64,000 bases of DNA from Shewanella violacea DSS12. Its GTDB lineage: Bacteria > Pseudomonadota > Gammaproteobacteria > Enterobacterales > Shewanellaceae. The first letter of the stretch is position 1. Each line of letters begins with the position of its first letter. The stretch covers positions 186,001 through 250,000 of the forward strand of contig NC_014012.1 of NCBI RefSeq assembly GCF_000091325.1, written 5' to 3'. Of this stretch, positions 9,307 through 19,231 are shown one piece after another. A program made the position numbers and the translations under genes. Below the pieces are notes generated by a model. It did no database searches. It was not told the origin of the DNA and was given only the letters and a program-made list of their open reading frames with translations.

Positions 9307-11649
9307 ATGCAAATGACGCACAATATTGCCCAGATCATTGCTCAGGAACTTAATGTCCGTGAGCAACAAGTCAGCTCGACAATCTCCCTACTCGATGATG
9401 GTGCTACTGTGCCTTTCGTCGCTCGTTATCGTAAAGAGGCGACCGGTGGCTTAGATGACACTCAGCTGCGTACATTACACACTAGGTTGAGTTATCTGCG
9501 TGACTTAAATGACAGACGCGATGTGATCATCTCCAGTATCAATACTCAAGGTAAGCTGACCCCTGAGCTGAACCGCGCATTATTTGAGGCCGACAGCAAG
9601 ACACGTCTGGAAGATCTTTATTTGCCCTATAAGCCGAAACGTCGTACTAAGGGGAAAATAGCCATAGAAGCTGGTATTAAGCCATTAGCCGATCACTTGC
9701 TTAATAACCGTAATGCCGATATCGAACAAGAAGCCGCCAAATATATTAAGGCGCAGGCTGGTTTTACTGATAGTAAACTCGTGCTGGACGGGGCTCGTTT
9801 CATCTTGATGGAGCGTTTCGCCGAAGATGCAGCCCTGTTGCAGAAAGTGAGACAACATTTAAGCCAAAACTCTGTTCTCGAGAGTCGCATGATTAAGGGA
9901 AAAGAGAAGGAAGGGGCTAAGTTCCGCGACTATTTCGAGCACACGGAAAAACTAAGCAAGATACCTTCTCATCGTGCCTTGGCCATGTTGCGTGGACGCA
10001 ATGAAGGCATATTGAGCCTAAGCATGAACGCAGATCCGAGTAACGAGTCTAAGCAAGGCAGTTATTGTGAGGTGATTATTGCCGATCACTTCAAACTCAA
10101 CCTGAGTACAGGTGATGTGGATTCATGGTTGAAAACCGTAGTCACAGCTACTTGGCGAATCAAGATTGCGCTACAGATGGAAACTGAGTTTATCGCTAAG
10201 ATGCGTGAGCATGCAGAGTCCGAGGCAATTAATGTATTTGCCCGCAACCTTGGGGATCTCCTCATGGCAGCGCCAGCGGGAGCCAAGACAACTTTAGGCC
10301 TAGATCCAGGATTGAGATCAGGTGTTAAGGTGGCCATAGTTAACAATACTGGCAAACTCGTCGCACACTCGACCATTTTCCCCCATGCGCCACAGAAGCA
10401 ATGGGATAAGTCGGTACGTACCTTAGCCAATCTTGCCAAGATGCATAAGGTGGAGCTGATTGCCGTGGGTAACGGCACCGCGTCGAGAGAGACTGATAAG
10501 CTGGCTGCTGAATTGATTGCCAGTGTTAAAGCTGAGCTGCCAAGACTGACTAAAATCATGGTTAGTGAGGCTGGGGCATCTGTCTATTCGGCTTCTGAGC
10601 TCGCGGCCAATGAATTTCCCGATCTCGATGTGTCTATTCGTGGTGCCGTCTCTATCGCACGTCGACTGCAGGACCCTCTCGCCGAGTTAGTCAAGATTGA
10701 ACCTAAGTCTATCGGTGTAGGCCAGTATCAGCATGATGTGAGTCAGAGTCAGCTTTCCTTGTCACTGGAAGGTGTGGTGGAAGATTGTGTGAATGGTGTC
10801 GGGGTAGATCTGAATATGGCATCTGCGCCGCTATTGGCTCAGGTGGCTGGCCTCAATAAGACATTAGCCCGCAATATTGTCACCTATCGAGATGAGAATG
10901 GTCAGTTTACTCAGCGTAAACAGTTATTAAAAGTAGCCAGACTCGGGCCTAAGGCCTATGAGCAAGCCGCTGGCTTCCTGCGAATTTTCGATGGTGATAA
11001 TCCTCTGGATGCATCTTCGGTTCACCCCGAAGCATATTCGCTGGTGGAGACAATAGCTAAGGCCAAGGGTCAGGCGGTCGAGGCGCTAGTGGGTAACACT
11101 GAATTACTGCGCACCTTGTCGGCGGAAGAGTTTATTACGGATAAGTTTGGTCTGCCTACAGTGACAGATATCTTAGCCGAACTCGACAAGCCAGGGCGAG
11201 ATCCCCGTGGTGAGTTCAAGACGGCCACATTTAAGGAAGGCGTGGAGCAAGTTAAAGATCTTAAGCCGGATATGATCCTTGAAGGTGTGGTGACCAATGT
11301 GACTAACTTCGGTGCCTTTGTGGATGTTGGTGTTCACCAGGATGGCCTAGTACATATCTCATCGCTAACCGATAAATTTATCAGTGATCCCCATACCATA
11401 GTCAAGGCCGGGGATGTGGTGAAAGTGAAGGTGATGGAGATCGATGTAGAGCGTAAGCGTATCGCGCTTACCATGCGTTTAGATGAAAAGGCCGGTGATA
11501 AGCCAGCGCCGAGAGCGGTTCAAAGGTCTAATTCAGGTGGCAGTAAGCCAAACCAGCAAGCTAAGTCACACAACAAGTCCCAGCCTAAGCAAGCTAATGC
11601 AGCCATGGGTAATGCCTTTGCCGACGCATTTGCCAAGTTGAAAAAATAA
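9307..11649 (+). CDS. tex: Tex family S1 RNA-binding transcription accessory protein (YhgF-like)
   Basis: A large, nearly ubiquitous nucleic-acid-binding protein of about 780 residues. The N-terminus matches E. coli YhgF ([20 protein letters not shown], then [20 protein letters not shown]). Next come a YqgF/RNase-H-like domain ([17 protein letters not shown]), helix-hairpin-helix motifs ([21 protein letters not shown]) and a C-terminal S1 domain ([20 protein letters not shown] ending IALTMRL), then a Ser/Gln/Lys-rich tail. The family is linked to transcription and RNA metabolism, but its exact role is unsettled. The frame opens earlier at a TTG (9262); ATG 9307 was chosen because it aligns with YhgF, though no clean Shine-Dalgarno is seen. 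Placement after greB matches E. coli. A strong terminator follows. Confidence 0.93.
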   Translation: MQMTHNIAQIIAQELNVREQQVSSTISLLDDGATVPFVARYRKEATGGLDDTQLRTLHTRLSYLRDLNDRRDVIISSINTQGKLTPELNRALFEADSKTRLEDLYLPYKPKRRTKGKIAIEAGIKPLADHLLNNRNADIEQEAAKYIKAQAGFTDSKLVLDGARFILMERFAEDAALLQKVRQHLSQNSVLESRMIKGKEKEGAKFRDYFEHTEKLSKIPSHRALAMLRGRNEGILSLSMNADPSNESKQGSYCEVIIADHFKLNLSTGDVDSWLKTVVTATWRIKIALQMETEFIAKMREHAESEAINVFARNLGDLLMAAPAGAKTTLGLDPGLRSGVKVAIVNNTGKLVAHSTIFPHAPQKQWDKSVRTLANLAKMHKVELIAVGNGTASRETDKLAAELIASVKAELPRLTKIMVSEAGASVYSASELAANEFPDLDVSIRGAVSIARRLQDPLAELVKIEPKSIGVGQYQHDVSQSQLSLSLEGVVEDCVNGVGVDLNMASAPLLAQVAGLNKTLARNIVTYRDENGQFTQRKQLLKVARLGPKAYEQAAGFLRIFDGDNPLDASSVHPEAYSLVETIAKAKGQAVEALVGNTELLRTLSAEEFITDKFGLPTVTDILAELDKPGRDPRGEFKTATFKEGVEQVKDLKPDMILEGVVTNVTNFGAFVDVGVHQDGLVHISSLTDKFISDPHTIVKAGDVVKVKVMEIDVERKRIALTMRLDEKAGDKPAPRAVQRSNSGGSKPNQQAKSHNKSQPKQANAAMGNAFADAFAKLKK

Positions 11650-11690
11650 TATGTAAGCGAGTGCTTATGTACTAAATAAGATTAGATTAG

Positions 11691-11724
11691 TGTCGAAAGA
11701 GTTTTCTCTTTCGACATTTTTTTT
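11691..11724 (+). terminator. Intrinsic terminator of the greB-tex region
   Basis: The perfect 11-bp stem TGTCGAAAGAG/CTCTTTCGACA with a TTTT loop is followed by eight T's. It lies 42 bases after the tex stop. Confidence 0.93.
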
Positions 11725-11969
11725 GCATCGCTTACGCTAATCTAGCCTTAAATTGCTAGGTTTGCTTTCTTTGTGTATCCGATGTGTTTCGTAATTATTA
11801 ATTGTCGGTGAACTTTTGTTAATAAACCCTGTCATAATATTTGGATATCACTCCCAAGAGGGTGAAAACCATCATGGACACTCTTATTTAGGGTAAATAG
11901 CGCAGGGACCACTCCATAGATCTGAATGCAGAGTTATGGATTTAACACTAGTTAACTTTTGGTGCTCTA
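11725..11969. other. Leader region before the sulfatase gene
   Basis: Together with the terminator this makes a 320-base gap after tex. It presumably holds the promoter of the next gene. An ATTTGGATATCACTCCCAAG stretch and a six-codon ATG-to-TAG reading frame at about 11874 are visible, but no known regulatory element was recognised. Confidence 0.4.
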
Positions 11970-14027
11970 ATGGCCTCTCGCTTCTCTTTTTTGGGTCCCT
12001 TTAGATCCATTTTATGTTTCTGCTTCATTGCATTAATTCTAGTCACCTTAAGCCGCATCGGTCTGGGACTCTGGCAAATTGAACGTGTTTCGGCTGTCGA
12101 TGGCTGGTCCCATCTCTTGCTTCAGGGCCTTAGGGTAGATCTAGCTACCTTATGTTGGTTGTGGGGAGTAGCCGCCCTAGGTACAGCAATTTTTTCCGGT
12201 GATCACGCCATTGGCCGTGGTTGGAAGCTGATATTACGTATCTGGCTGACTCTTGGGCTTTGGCTGATTTTATTCTTGGAAGTTTCATCTCCCTCGTTTA
12301 TCCAGGAATACGGCATTCGTCCAAATCGTCTCTATATCGAATACCTTATCTATCCTAAAGAAGTATTGTCTATGCTTTGGGGCGGGCGTAAATTAGAGAT
12401 GATCTTAGGTTTCCTTATTAGCGGGGCAAGTCTTGTTGGCGGTTGGAAACTCAGTGGTTACCTGCTGCGAGATCTCATCTATTCTCGCTGGTACTGGCGT
12501 CCGGTTATCGCTTTAACTGTGATAGTGATTACTCTGTTAGGTGCCCGCTCGAGTTTAGGCCACAGACCGCTTAATCCAGCGCTAGTCGCCTTTGCCGATG
12601 ATCCTCTGGTCAATTCTCTAGTGGTTAACTCGGCATATTCCCTCTTCTTCGCCATCAATCAAATGGGCAATGAAGCTAATGCCGCTAAAATTTATGGCCG
12701 CATGGATGAGCAGACCATAATCGACACAATAAGGCGAGAAAGTGGCCGAGATCCCAGTGGCTTCCCATTAGCATCAGCACCTAGCGTTTCCTTTAACCCT
12801 GCCAGTTATCAGGGAAAGCCTAAGAACTTGGTGATCATCTTGCAAGAGAGTCTGGGCGCTCGCTTCGTGGGAAATTTAGGTGGTCTTCCCTTGACGCCAA
12901 ATATTGATGCACTGTCTAAGGAAGGCTGGTCATTTGAGAATCTCTACGCCACCGGGACACGTTCTGTGCGTGGTATCGAAGCCATCACTACTGGGTTTAC
13001 GCCTACGCCTGCACGCTCTGTGGTTAAGTTGGGTAAGAGCCAAGAGGGCTTCTTCTCTATCGCCGAGCTCTTGAAAAGTCATGGTTATGAGACTCAGTTT
13101 ATCTATGGTGGAGAGAGTCATTTCGATAATATGAAGAGTTTCTTCCTGGGAAATGGTTTCAGTAATATTGTCGATGGAGATGATTATGACAATCCCTCTT
13201 TTGTGGCTTCCTGGGGGGTATCTGACGAAGATCTTCTGCGCCGGGCAGATCAGGAATTTAAGCAATTCCATAAAGAAGGCAAGCCATTTTTTAGTTTAGT
13301 ATTTAGCTCGAGCAACCACGAACCCTTCGAGTTTCCTGATGATAAGGTTGAGCTCTATGAGCAACCTAAACAGACTGTAAATAATGCCGTCAAATATGCG
13401 GATTACGCTGTCGGTGAGTTTTTCAAATTAGCTAAGCAGTCAGATTACTGGAAAGATACTTTATTTTTGGTGGTGGCCGATCACGATAGTCGTGTAGGCG
13501 GTGCCAGCTTAGTGCCTATTTCTCGCTTTAGAATCCCAGGGATTATTCTGGGTGATGGAGTCGAGCCCAAGAAAGACCTAAGAGTGGTGAGTCAGATTGA
13601 TATGGCACCGACTCTATTGTCTATGATTGGCATATCTGACAGCTACCCCATGTTAGGGCAGGATTTGACTCGAGTGAGTGATGATTGGCCTGGCCGCGCT
13701 TTGATGCAGTACGACAAGAACATGGCCTATATGCGCGGTGATGACGTGGTGGTGCTACAGCCGGAGCGCGAAGCCACTGGCTTCAAGTATGACTTCGATA
13801 CTGAGACGCTCAGTGTCAAACCTCAATCCGATGAGATGAAGCAAGCGGCTCTGTCCTGGGCATTATGGGGCAGTATGGCTTATCAGCAAGGCCTGTATAG
13901 AAGTGCTTCCCAAGAAGAGAGGCTTGCGTTTAAACCGGCTGAGGATGCTGCTAAGCTGCTGCTGGCCTTAGAGAATGAGGAAGATAATAGGGCTACTAGC
14001 CAAGCGAGTGAAATGTTATTGCGTTAA
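11970..14027 (+). CDS. LTA synthase family sulfatase / phosphoglycerol transferase-like membrane protein
   Basis: A 685-residue inner-membrane protein. About five hydrophobic segments occupy the first 200 residues (for example SILCFCFIALILVTLSRIGL and LRIWLTLGLWLILFLEVSS), followed by a periplasmic alkaline-phosphatase-type catalytic domain. Metal and nucleophile motifs are visible: NLVIILQESLGARF, the ATGTRSVRGIEA segment around residue 328-335 with the predicted catalytic threonine, SSSNHEPFE, and VVADHDSRVGG. In Gram-positive bacteria this family makes lipoteichoic acid; in Gram-negatives members transfer phosphoglycerol or phosphoethanolamine to glycans or lipids, which is the more likely role here. 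The acceptor cannot be deduced. The gene ends four bases inside the convergent unknown gene. The ribosome site is poor. Confidence 0.88.
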   Translation: MASRFSFLGPFRSILCFCFIALILVTLSRIGLGLWQIERVSAVDGWSHLLLQGLRVDLATLCWLWGVAALGTAIFSGDHAIGRGWKLILRIWLTLGLWLILFLEVSSPSFIQEYGIRPNRLYIEYLIYPKEVLSMLWGGRKLEMILGFLISGASLVGGWKLSGYLLRDLIYSRWYWRPVIALTVIVITLLGARSSLGHRPLNPALVAFADDPLVNSLVVNSAYSLFFAINQMGNEANAAKIYGRMDEQTIIDTIRRESGRDPSGFPLASAPSVSFNPASYQGKPKNLVIILQESLGARFVGNLGGLPLTPNIDALSKEGWSFENLYATGTRSVRGIEAITTGFTPTPARSVVKLGKSQEGFFSIAELLKSHGYETQFIYGGESHFDNMKSFFLGNGFSNIVDGDDYDNPSFVASWGVSDEDLLRRADQEFKQFHKEGKPFFSLVFSSSNHEPFEFPDDKVELYEQPKQTVNNAVKYADYAVGEFFKLAKQSDYWKDTLFLVVADHDSRVGGASLVPISRFRIPGIILGDGVEPKKDLRVVSQIDMAPTLLSMIGISDSYPMLGQDLTRVSDDWPGRALMQYDKNMAYMRGDDVVVLQPEREATGFKYDFDTETLSVKPQSDEMKQAALSWALWGSMAYQQGLYRSASQEERLAFKPAEDAAKLLLALENEEDNRATSQASEMLLR

Positions 14028-14533
14028 ACAAACGCTGAGATGCCAGGCTCTGTTTTTGGAAGAGCCTGCTCTTGATAGAAGCTGGTTATATGCAGGGAAA
14101 CCGCCTGATAAAACTCTTTGCTCTGACCTACTAGCTCACCCTTTTGGGGCTGGGTTTGTTTGTGGTTACTTACAGAGTCCGCTTGTTGGGCTATACGAAT
14201 ATCACGTCTATTGAGCGCGGGTCTGCCTCTGAGAGGGTCTCTGGCTATGCTGCTAGCTTGGGCCTGCTTCTCTGTGTCTTGCTGTTGTTTCTCTTCTTGT
14301 TGCTGTCCACCGCCTTGGTGCTTTCCCAGCATTCGTTCATTAAGCCTAGCTTGAATCTCTGGTTGCTCGGCTGTGCGCTCGTGTTGCGCAGTGAATGGGC
14401 GCTCTTCGTGGCTCTTGACTAGTTCAGGGGTGGGAACGATAGGTGGTCTTTGCTGGCTATCCACGCGCGCGGCATCAGTAGCGGCGTTTGTCGTCGCTAT
14501 TGGTACCTGAGGATAGTTTGTGACCACTAACAT
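14024..14533 (-). CDS. Hypothetical Gln-rich protein
   Basis: A 169-residue protein that I do not recognise. It has no signal peptide or membrane segment. The middle (about 60-100) is low-complexity and very rich in Gln, Glu and Lys (HQGGGQQQEEKQQQDTEKQA), flanked by Pro- and Thr-rich N-terminal sequence. The C-terminal 40 residues (KEFYQAVSLHITSFYQEQAL) look like a short amphipathic helix and may be the conserved part. AAGGA lies seven bases upstream of ATG, which makes it a likely real gene, and it ends tail-to-tail with the sulfatase gene with a four-base overlap. It lies upstream of bioH on the same strand, 80 bases away, so cotranscription is possible. Function is unknown. Confidence 0.6.
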   Translation of the reverse strand: MLVVTNYPQVPIATTNAATDAARVDSQQRPPIVPTPELVKSHEERPFTAQHERTAEQPEIQARLNERMLGKHQGGGQQQEEKQQQDTEKQAQASSIARDPLRGRPALNRRDIRIAQQADSVSNHKQTQPQKGELVGQSKEFYQAVSLHITSFYQEQALPKTEPGISAFV

Positions 14534-14612
14534 AGCGAGTTCCTTAATTATGCATGGTTAAATAATAACCATAAACTAGTTAAAGATAAAGCTGTGTTAG
14601 TTGCTTGATAGC

Positions 14613-15398
14613 TTAATTAGTTATTTCTTCTATCCAGGTCACAAAACCTGCTAAAAATTCATCTGTGTGAGAGACAAAGGGCGCGTGAGAAGCTTTCGGC
14701 AGTATGATATCTCGGTAAAGCGTTTCATTTAGTGGCATAAGGGGAGGCACGCGTCTGGGGACTAGTCCATCTAACCGACCCCATATCCTCAGCCAGGGCA
14801 GGTTTATCAGGTCTAGCTTAGGTCTGAGATCGACACATTCCAGCATATTTAAGCCTTGAAGTAGGGCCTTGGAGTCTGGAAGTGGCCTCGCTAGCACCAA
14901 TTTTTTTAGTTGCTTAATATCTTCTTTCGCCGTTGCGCTGCCCATCGCCTGAATGGTCAGGAAACGTTCCACCGTCTTACCGAGATCTTTATGTAAGGAT
15001 TCGCCAAACTGAGACAGTACATGAGGTGGGATCCCCGGCCATTTTTGCTCTTCCCGGGCCATAAAACAGGGGGATGAAGCTATGGTCACCAGTCCTGTTA
15101 CTCTGTTCGGATAGTTTAACGCAGCTAATGTAGCCAGCAGTCCTCCCAGAGACCAACCTACCCAGATTGCCTTTTCGGGGAGCCTAGATATCAGCACCTC
15201 TAGCCAATCATTAATATCGCCTTCTATGGCTGAACTATGACCAAAGCCGGGCAGATCAACATAGTGCACCCTATACTCAGACAGAGACAGGTGAAGTGGC
15301 GTAAAGACTGCGCTGTTCATTCCCCAGCCGTGTAGCATGACTATTTCCGGAGCTGATACCGGGCCTATAGACTCTATATGCAGTTGTGCTTGACTCAC
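14613..15398 (-). CDS. bioH: Pimeloyl-[acyl-carrier protein] methyl ester esterase BioH
   Basis: A 261-residue alpha/beta hydrolase. In biotin synthesis BioH removes the methyl group that BioC adds, releasing pimeloyl-ACP for BioF. The oxyanion region HGWGMNSAVF, the nucleophile elbow VGWSLGGLLA (Ser near residue 83), the acid in IWGRLDGLVP and the histidine in ASHAPFVSH form a complete catalytic set. The start is GTG at 15398, supported by AGAGG at six bases. It is divergent from the comF/gntX gene with only 27 bases between, the same partnership as in E. coli (bioH, gntX, nfuA). No bioC lies in the window. Confidence 0.93.
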   Translation of the reverse strand: MSQAQLHIESIGPVSAPEIVMLHGWGMNSAVFTPLHLSLSEYRVHYVDLPGFGHSSAIEGDINDWLEVLISRLPEKAIWVGWSLGGLLATLAALNYPNRVTGLVTIASSPCFMAREEQKWPGIPPHVLSQFGESLHKDLGKTVERFLTIQAMGSATAKEDIKQLKKLVLARPLPDSKALLQGLNMLECVDLRPKLDLINLPWLRIWGRLDGLVPRRVPPLMPLNETLYRDIILPKASHAPFVSHTDEFLAGFVTWIEEITN

Positions 15399-15425
15399 TT
15401 ATTACCTCTATAGTCGGGGGAGTAG

Positions 15426-16202
15426 ATGAAAATAGCTAAGCTCACTGGACTAAAACATGATGGAGTGAAGGCCCTACACAGAGGGTTCGCATATGTGAAG
15501 CTGTGGCTGGGGGCAAGTTTACCCAATCGTTGTCTGATGTGCCATCAAAGCGTGAGTCTTCCTAGTACCGGGATCTGTGTTACATGCCTAGATTCTGGTC
15601 TTTACCAACAGCCGGTGTGCTTAGGTTGTGGACGCGGTTTACAGATCCAATCTCGATATTGTGGTACATGCCAATCAACTGAGCCTCTGCTGGTTATCTC
15701 ACCTTGTAGCTATCACCAAGGATTAGGTCGATGGGTAGGGTCAATCAAGTATCGAGCCCAGTTTGCAGGCCTGCCAGCCTTATCGGCTGCATTAGTAGCG
15801 CGTATTCATAAATTGGAAGCGGCTGGGTTTATCCATCGACCTCAGGTATTGGTGCCTGTGCCGCTACATGAGACGAGGCTGAAGGCTCGTGGTTTCAATC
15901 AGGCCTGGATAATTGCCGATACCCTTAGTAAACGGCTCAATATTCCCATCGAGACACATAGTCTAGTTAGAAGCTTAGACACTCAATCTCAGGCAGGTTT
16001 AACCGGTAAGCAGAGGCGTAAAAATCTTAAAAATGCCTTTAATCTTGATGATTATTTTCCCTATCAGCGTATCGCCCTGATCGATGATGTGGTGACGACG
16101 GGTACTACGGCAAAAGAGATAGCTTCCCTGTTCGAGAGGCGACATATTCATGTGCAGGTATGGTGCCTGGCGAGAGCAGAAGCACCAGGACTTCTAGATT
16201 AG
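15426..16202 (+). CDS. ComF/GntX family phosphoribosyltransferase-like protein
   Basis: A 258-residue protein of the ComF family. The N-terminal third carries paired cysteines that probably bind zinc (CLMCHQ, CVTC, CLGCGRG, YCGTC). The rest is a type I phosphoribosyltransferase fold, with LVPVPLHETRLKARGFNQA and the PRPP-loop IALIDDVVTTGTTAKEI. ComF proteins are needed for DNA uptake in naturally competent bacteria; E. coli GntX (YhgH) is needed for growth on external DNA. Its enzyme activity, if any, is not known. Position between bioH and nfuA matches the E. coli gntX locus, though a peptidase gene now separates it from nfuA. GGGGAG lies unusually close to the ATG. Confidence 0.88.
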   Translation: MKIAKLTGLKHDGVKALHRGFAYVKLWLGASLPNRCLMCHQSVSLPSTGICVTCLDSGLYQQPVCLGCGRGLQIQSRYCGTCQSTEPLLVISPCSYHQGLGRWVGSIKYRAQFAGLPALSAALVARIHKLEAAGFIHRPQVLVPVPLHETRLKARGFNQAWIIADTLSKRLNIPIETHSLVRSLDTQSQAGLTGKQRRKNLKNAFNLDDYFPYQRIALIDDVVTTGTTAKEIASLFERRHIHVQVWCLARAEAPGLLD

Positions 16203-16298
16203 GTTGGAATTAACCTAAGTAAATTTGGATAGTTACTATTTGTCAGTTTGCTGTCGTTCAAGAGCTCAGTTTAATTTATTGCCTGCAGCATGCGGATA

Positions 16299-16386
16299 TC
16301 CTATCAATCCAATGGCACGCTACTAGCGCATCCCTGTGAGCTCGGCGGTGGCGTCCCTGCCACCAACGTCCATTGTCGTGATAGGA
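16299..16386. repeat. Long imperfect inverted repeat with an inner palindrome
   Basis: The arms at 16299-16315 and 16370-16386 match at 14 of 17 positions when one is reverse-complemented (TCCTATCA...CAATGG). Inside lies a perfect hairpin GGTGGC-GTCCCT-GCCACC at 16347-16364. There is no T run, so it is not a standard terminator. It resembles a small dispersed intergenic element; only one copy exists in the window. Confidence 0.6.
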
Positions 16387-16433
16387 CTGGAGGTAAAACA
16401 ATTAGAAATAGAACAGGTGACTAGTTCCTGTTA

Positions 16434-18980
16434 TTAATTCAATGCGGGGACGAAATAGAGGGCGTTGGCGTAAATTTTCTCCGAGCCTAGCCAGATATTA
16501 CGGAACATCAGATTATCTGCGAGGCCAACTATGGCGCCTTGGTCTCGTGTTTCCAGGACTATGGCTGGGTTATTAGAGAAACTTGCCTGATATTCTTTGG
16601 CCAGATAACCGCTGAGCAGAGGTTCATCGGCGTATTTAGCCGCCACGGTGAAGGGAGTAGAGCTGGTGGTTAATCCAATAGCCATATTCTTTAATATGGG
16701 CAGTCTATTACCTCTAATACCGAAGCTTATGGGATTACTAGGATCGAGTTTAAGCTCCACTATGGCGCCGCCTATGGATTGACGGGCGGCGAGCTTTTCC
16801 TTATCGCCATAGCTTAAACCTCTGGTGTCGAATAAGCGTAAATAGAAACGCGTATCCTTGATATCACTCTTAAGCAGGTTATTTTTATTCAACCAAGTTA
16901 ACGCGCCTTTCTGAGCGATAACTGTGCCACCATCCGAGGTGAATTTACCTAATTGTCTAGCAAATTGTTCATCTAAAGAGGAGTAATTTCCACTGGCCAT
17001 GATCACATGTGTGTATCTATTTAACCTTATTTTAGAGATGTGGCCCACATCGACTAAGGTCACAGGTACGGAAAGCTTACTGTCTAAGTAATACCAGAGC
17101 TGTCCTACTTCGGAGGCATCTGTGCCTCGACCTGTGATTAACAGAGGTTTTATGGGTTTTATAATCTTGAAACTAGGGCTGCCCAAGTCTATTCCTGATG
17201 TGGAGGCGCTGGTGGTAACCGAGTACAAGTTAAGTGGATATTGCTTGGCCAATTTAACCAGCTTATCTTTGATTTCACTTGCTGTGTGTCCAGCTTGTTT
17301 TAGTGGTATTTGCAAGGTGCCCGCAGGAAATTTCTTAGTCTCACCAGCGACTTTAATCGTAAAGGGTTTCAGAGCAAATTTTACTAGCAGATTATCTTGT
17401 AGCAAGGCCTGTAGCATGGGAGCAGCCAAGTCTTGTTGCCAATTGACGAGTACCGCTACGGCCTGTTCACTCATCTTAAAATTGAACTTAGCTGGCGCTT
17501 GTGGGGAGAGCACATCGATATCTAGTTTACTGTTACGTACCATCTGCAGATGATAGGCATGCTCTAGGTTCCAGCTGGATACATCGTAAAATGTAGGGTC
17601 TTCAAATTCCGTGCTGTTATCAAACATGGCCAGAAGTAGGCTTTTTTGGGGTTGATTGATAGGAATAAACAGGCTGGTGTCAGGATTGAAATCTATACCG
17701 CCCTGATTAACTGTATTAGTCAGATAGTAAAATTTAATCTTATGTTGGCTTAGCAATTTGGTGAGATCTTCTATACGCGCTCGGTTAGCTGGTGCGCCCA
17801 GAAGGAAGCCTGTTTGGCGTCCCCGTTGCAGGACTTTATCTCGTCCCTGATAGAAGTCGCTCTGGTATTCAATCAGTTCATCTTTTAATGCCAGACAGCC
17901 TTTTAGACTCGATATTGAAGTCGCTAGCTGATTCTCGATGGCTTGGCTGAGTCTCAATTCACCGTTTTTGGTGATTTGTACCTGTCCCCTTGAACTAGCT
18001 TGTTCGAATAAGATGCCAACTGAGCCATTGATATCCGGGTAGGTTGAACCCTTACCATAGTAAAAGTCGTCAAAGCCCTCACGACTGAAATAGCTCTGTT
18101 TCAAGCCATCTAAGGCTTTCCTATGGAAGTGAGCCAGTTTTTCTGTCAGCAACTGATTAGGCTTGGAGGTCGCAGGATTGGTGCGTGATGGAACCCCAGG
18201 CTGGAAGAAGTAACTCTTATCCCGGCCCATCTCATGAAAGTCTCCCACATAGTGGGGCTGCCATCTATGAAATAAGGCCACTCTGCCTCGGGTTTCCGGG
18301 TGTCTGAGGAACAAGAGATCACGATTGAGATCGGCGAAATAGTGATTGGTTCTGCCATTGGGCCAATTTTGCCTGTGTTCTTTATGGTTGCTATCACTGA
18401 CATCGGTTTGACCGCGGTAGTTATTGGTCCAGGTTGAAAACCTGTCCATGCCATCTGGGTTCTGACTCGGAGTGATCAATACCACAGCTTCATCGAGCAA
18501 TTGTTTGACCCATGGTTCCTTGCTAGATGCTAGAAAGTAGCTGAGGGACAAGGCGGCATGGGCACCACTGGCCTCATCTCCATGAATAGAATATGCCAGC
18601 CAGATAACTAAGGGACCCGCCTGATTAGCCCCGGATTTAACGGTTTGACGCTGTGCTAATATATCGTTCAATTTGGTCTGATTTTCACTCGAAGTGATAA
18701 CGGCTGTTAGCTGTTGTCTGGCTTCATGGCTCTGTCCTGTATCTTCTATGGATACCTTGGCACTATCCCTGGCAAGTTGTTTTAGATAATAGTTGACCTG
18801 ATCATGACGCAGGTGCCATTGACCTAATGGGTAGCCTAAAAAGGCATCCGGAGAGGTGATCACAGGATCTAAATTCGAATTTGAGACAGAGATCACTCTT
18901 TGTGAGTCTGCTGCTATGACAGGAGATGTAAGGCTCAGAGAGCAAAATAAGGTCAGCAGGAAAAGGCCAGTTTTCAACAT
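16434..18980 (-). CDS. Secreted M14 family zinc carboxypeptidase
   Basis: An 848-residue exported metallopeptidase. An N-terminal signal peptide (LFLLTLFCSLSLTSPVIAADS) leads to a catalytic domain starting about residue 50. The zinc site is visible as SIHGDEASGAHA (HxxE near residue 132), followed by NPDGMDRF and HYVGDFHEMGRD, where the third ligand His is expected. The remaining 450 residues include a Rossmann-like segment (KPLLITGRGTDASEVGQLWY) often seen at the end of these long bacterial M14 proteins. It probably trims peptides in the periplasm or outside the cell. Length is typical of the long marine M14 group. It stands alone between comF and nfuA on the opposite strand, interrupting a gene pair that is adjacent in E. 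coli. Confidence 0.88.
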   Translation of the reverse strand: MLKTGLFLLTLFCSLSLTSPVIAADSQRVISVSNSNLDPVITSPDAFLGYPLGQWHLRHDQVNYYLKQLARDSAKVSIEDTGQSHEARQQLTAVITSSENQTKLNDILAQRQTVKSGANQAGPLVIWLAYSIHGDEASGAHAALSLSYFLASSKEPWVKQLLDEAVVLITPSQNPDGMDRFSTWTNNYRGQTDVSDSNHKEHRQNWPNGRTNHYFADLNRDLLFLRHPETRGRVALFHRWQPHYVGDFHEMGRDKSYFFQPGVPSRTNPATSKPNQLLTEKLAHFHRKALDGLKQSYFSREGFDDFYYGKGSTYPDINGSVGILFEQASSRGQVQITKNGELRLSQAIENQLATSISSLKGCLALKDELIEYQSDFYQGRDKVLQRGRQTGFLLGAPANRARIEDLTKLLSQHKIKFYYLTNTVNQGGIDFNPDTSLFIPINQPQKSLLLAMFDNSTEFEDPTFYDVSSWNLEHAYHLQMVRNSKLDIDVLSPQAPAKFNFKMSEQAVAVLVNWQQDLAAPMLQALLQDNLLVKFALKPFTIKVAGETKKFPAGTLQIPLKQAGHTASEIKDKLVKLAKQYPLNLYSVTTSASTSGIDLGSPSFKIIKPIKPLLITGRGTDASEVGQLWYYLDSKLSVPVTLVDVGHISKIRLNRYTHVIMASGNYSSLDEQFARQLGKFTSDGGTVIAQKGALTWLNKNNLLKSDIKDTRFYLRLFDTRGLSYGDKEKLAARQSIGGAIVELKLDPSNPISFGIRGNRLPILKNMAIGLTTSSTPFTVAAKYADEPLLSGYLAKEYQASFSNNPAIVLETRDQGAIVGLADNLMFRNIWLGSEKIYANALYFVPALN

Positions 18981-19185
18981 ATATAGTGAACTTTATACTT
19001 GTAATATAAGGTTAAATTATCAGTTTGCGTAGATTATAGCCACAGTTAAAGTTAGGTTTCAGTAGAGAAAAAGTCTAATTTAAAAGGACATCTAACCGAA
19101 AAATATCCCCATAAGATCCTTATAAAGGTCAAAGCAATTTACAAAGGGACTACAAAGCTGCCTAGAGTCAGAGTATCATACCTCT

Positions 19186-19210
19186 ATATCTTACTAAAAC
19201 AGTCAAGTTT
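19186..19210 (+). promoter_or_regulatory. Probable IscR type 1 binding site upstream of nfuA
   Basis: Compared with the 25-base E. coli type 1 IscR consensus as I remember it (ATASYYGACTRWWWYAGTCRRSTAT), this site agrees at 22 positions, including the core ACTAAAACAGTCAAG. It ends 21 bases before the nfuA start. In E. coli, nfuA is one of the genes repressed by holo-IscR through a type 1 site, so position and sequence agree. A TATCAT hexamer at 19174-19179 could be the -10. Confidence 0.75.
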
Positions 19211-19231
19211 TACCAGACGGAGCATGTCTTA

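Noticed and set aside
11970..14027. Genuine lipoteichoic acid synthase as evidence of a Gram-positive host
   Set aside because: All neighbours are gammaproteobacterial, and this sulfatase family is common in Gram-negatives.
13975..14422. Plus-strand open frames opposite the Gln-rich gene, some with hydrophobic stretches
   Set aside because: They are antisense to a better-supported gene; the Leu/Cys runs are the complement of Gln/Glu codons.
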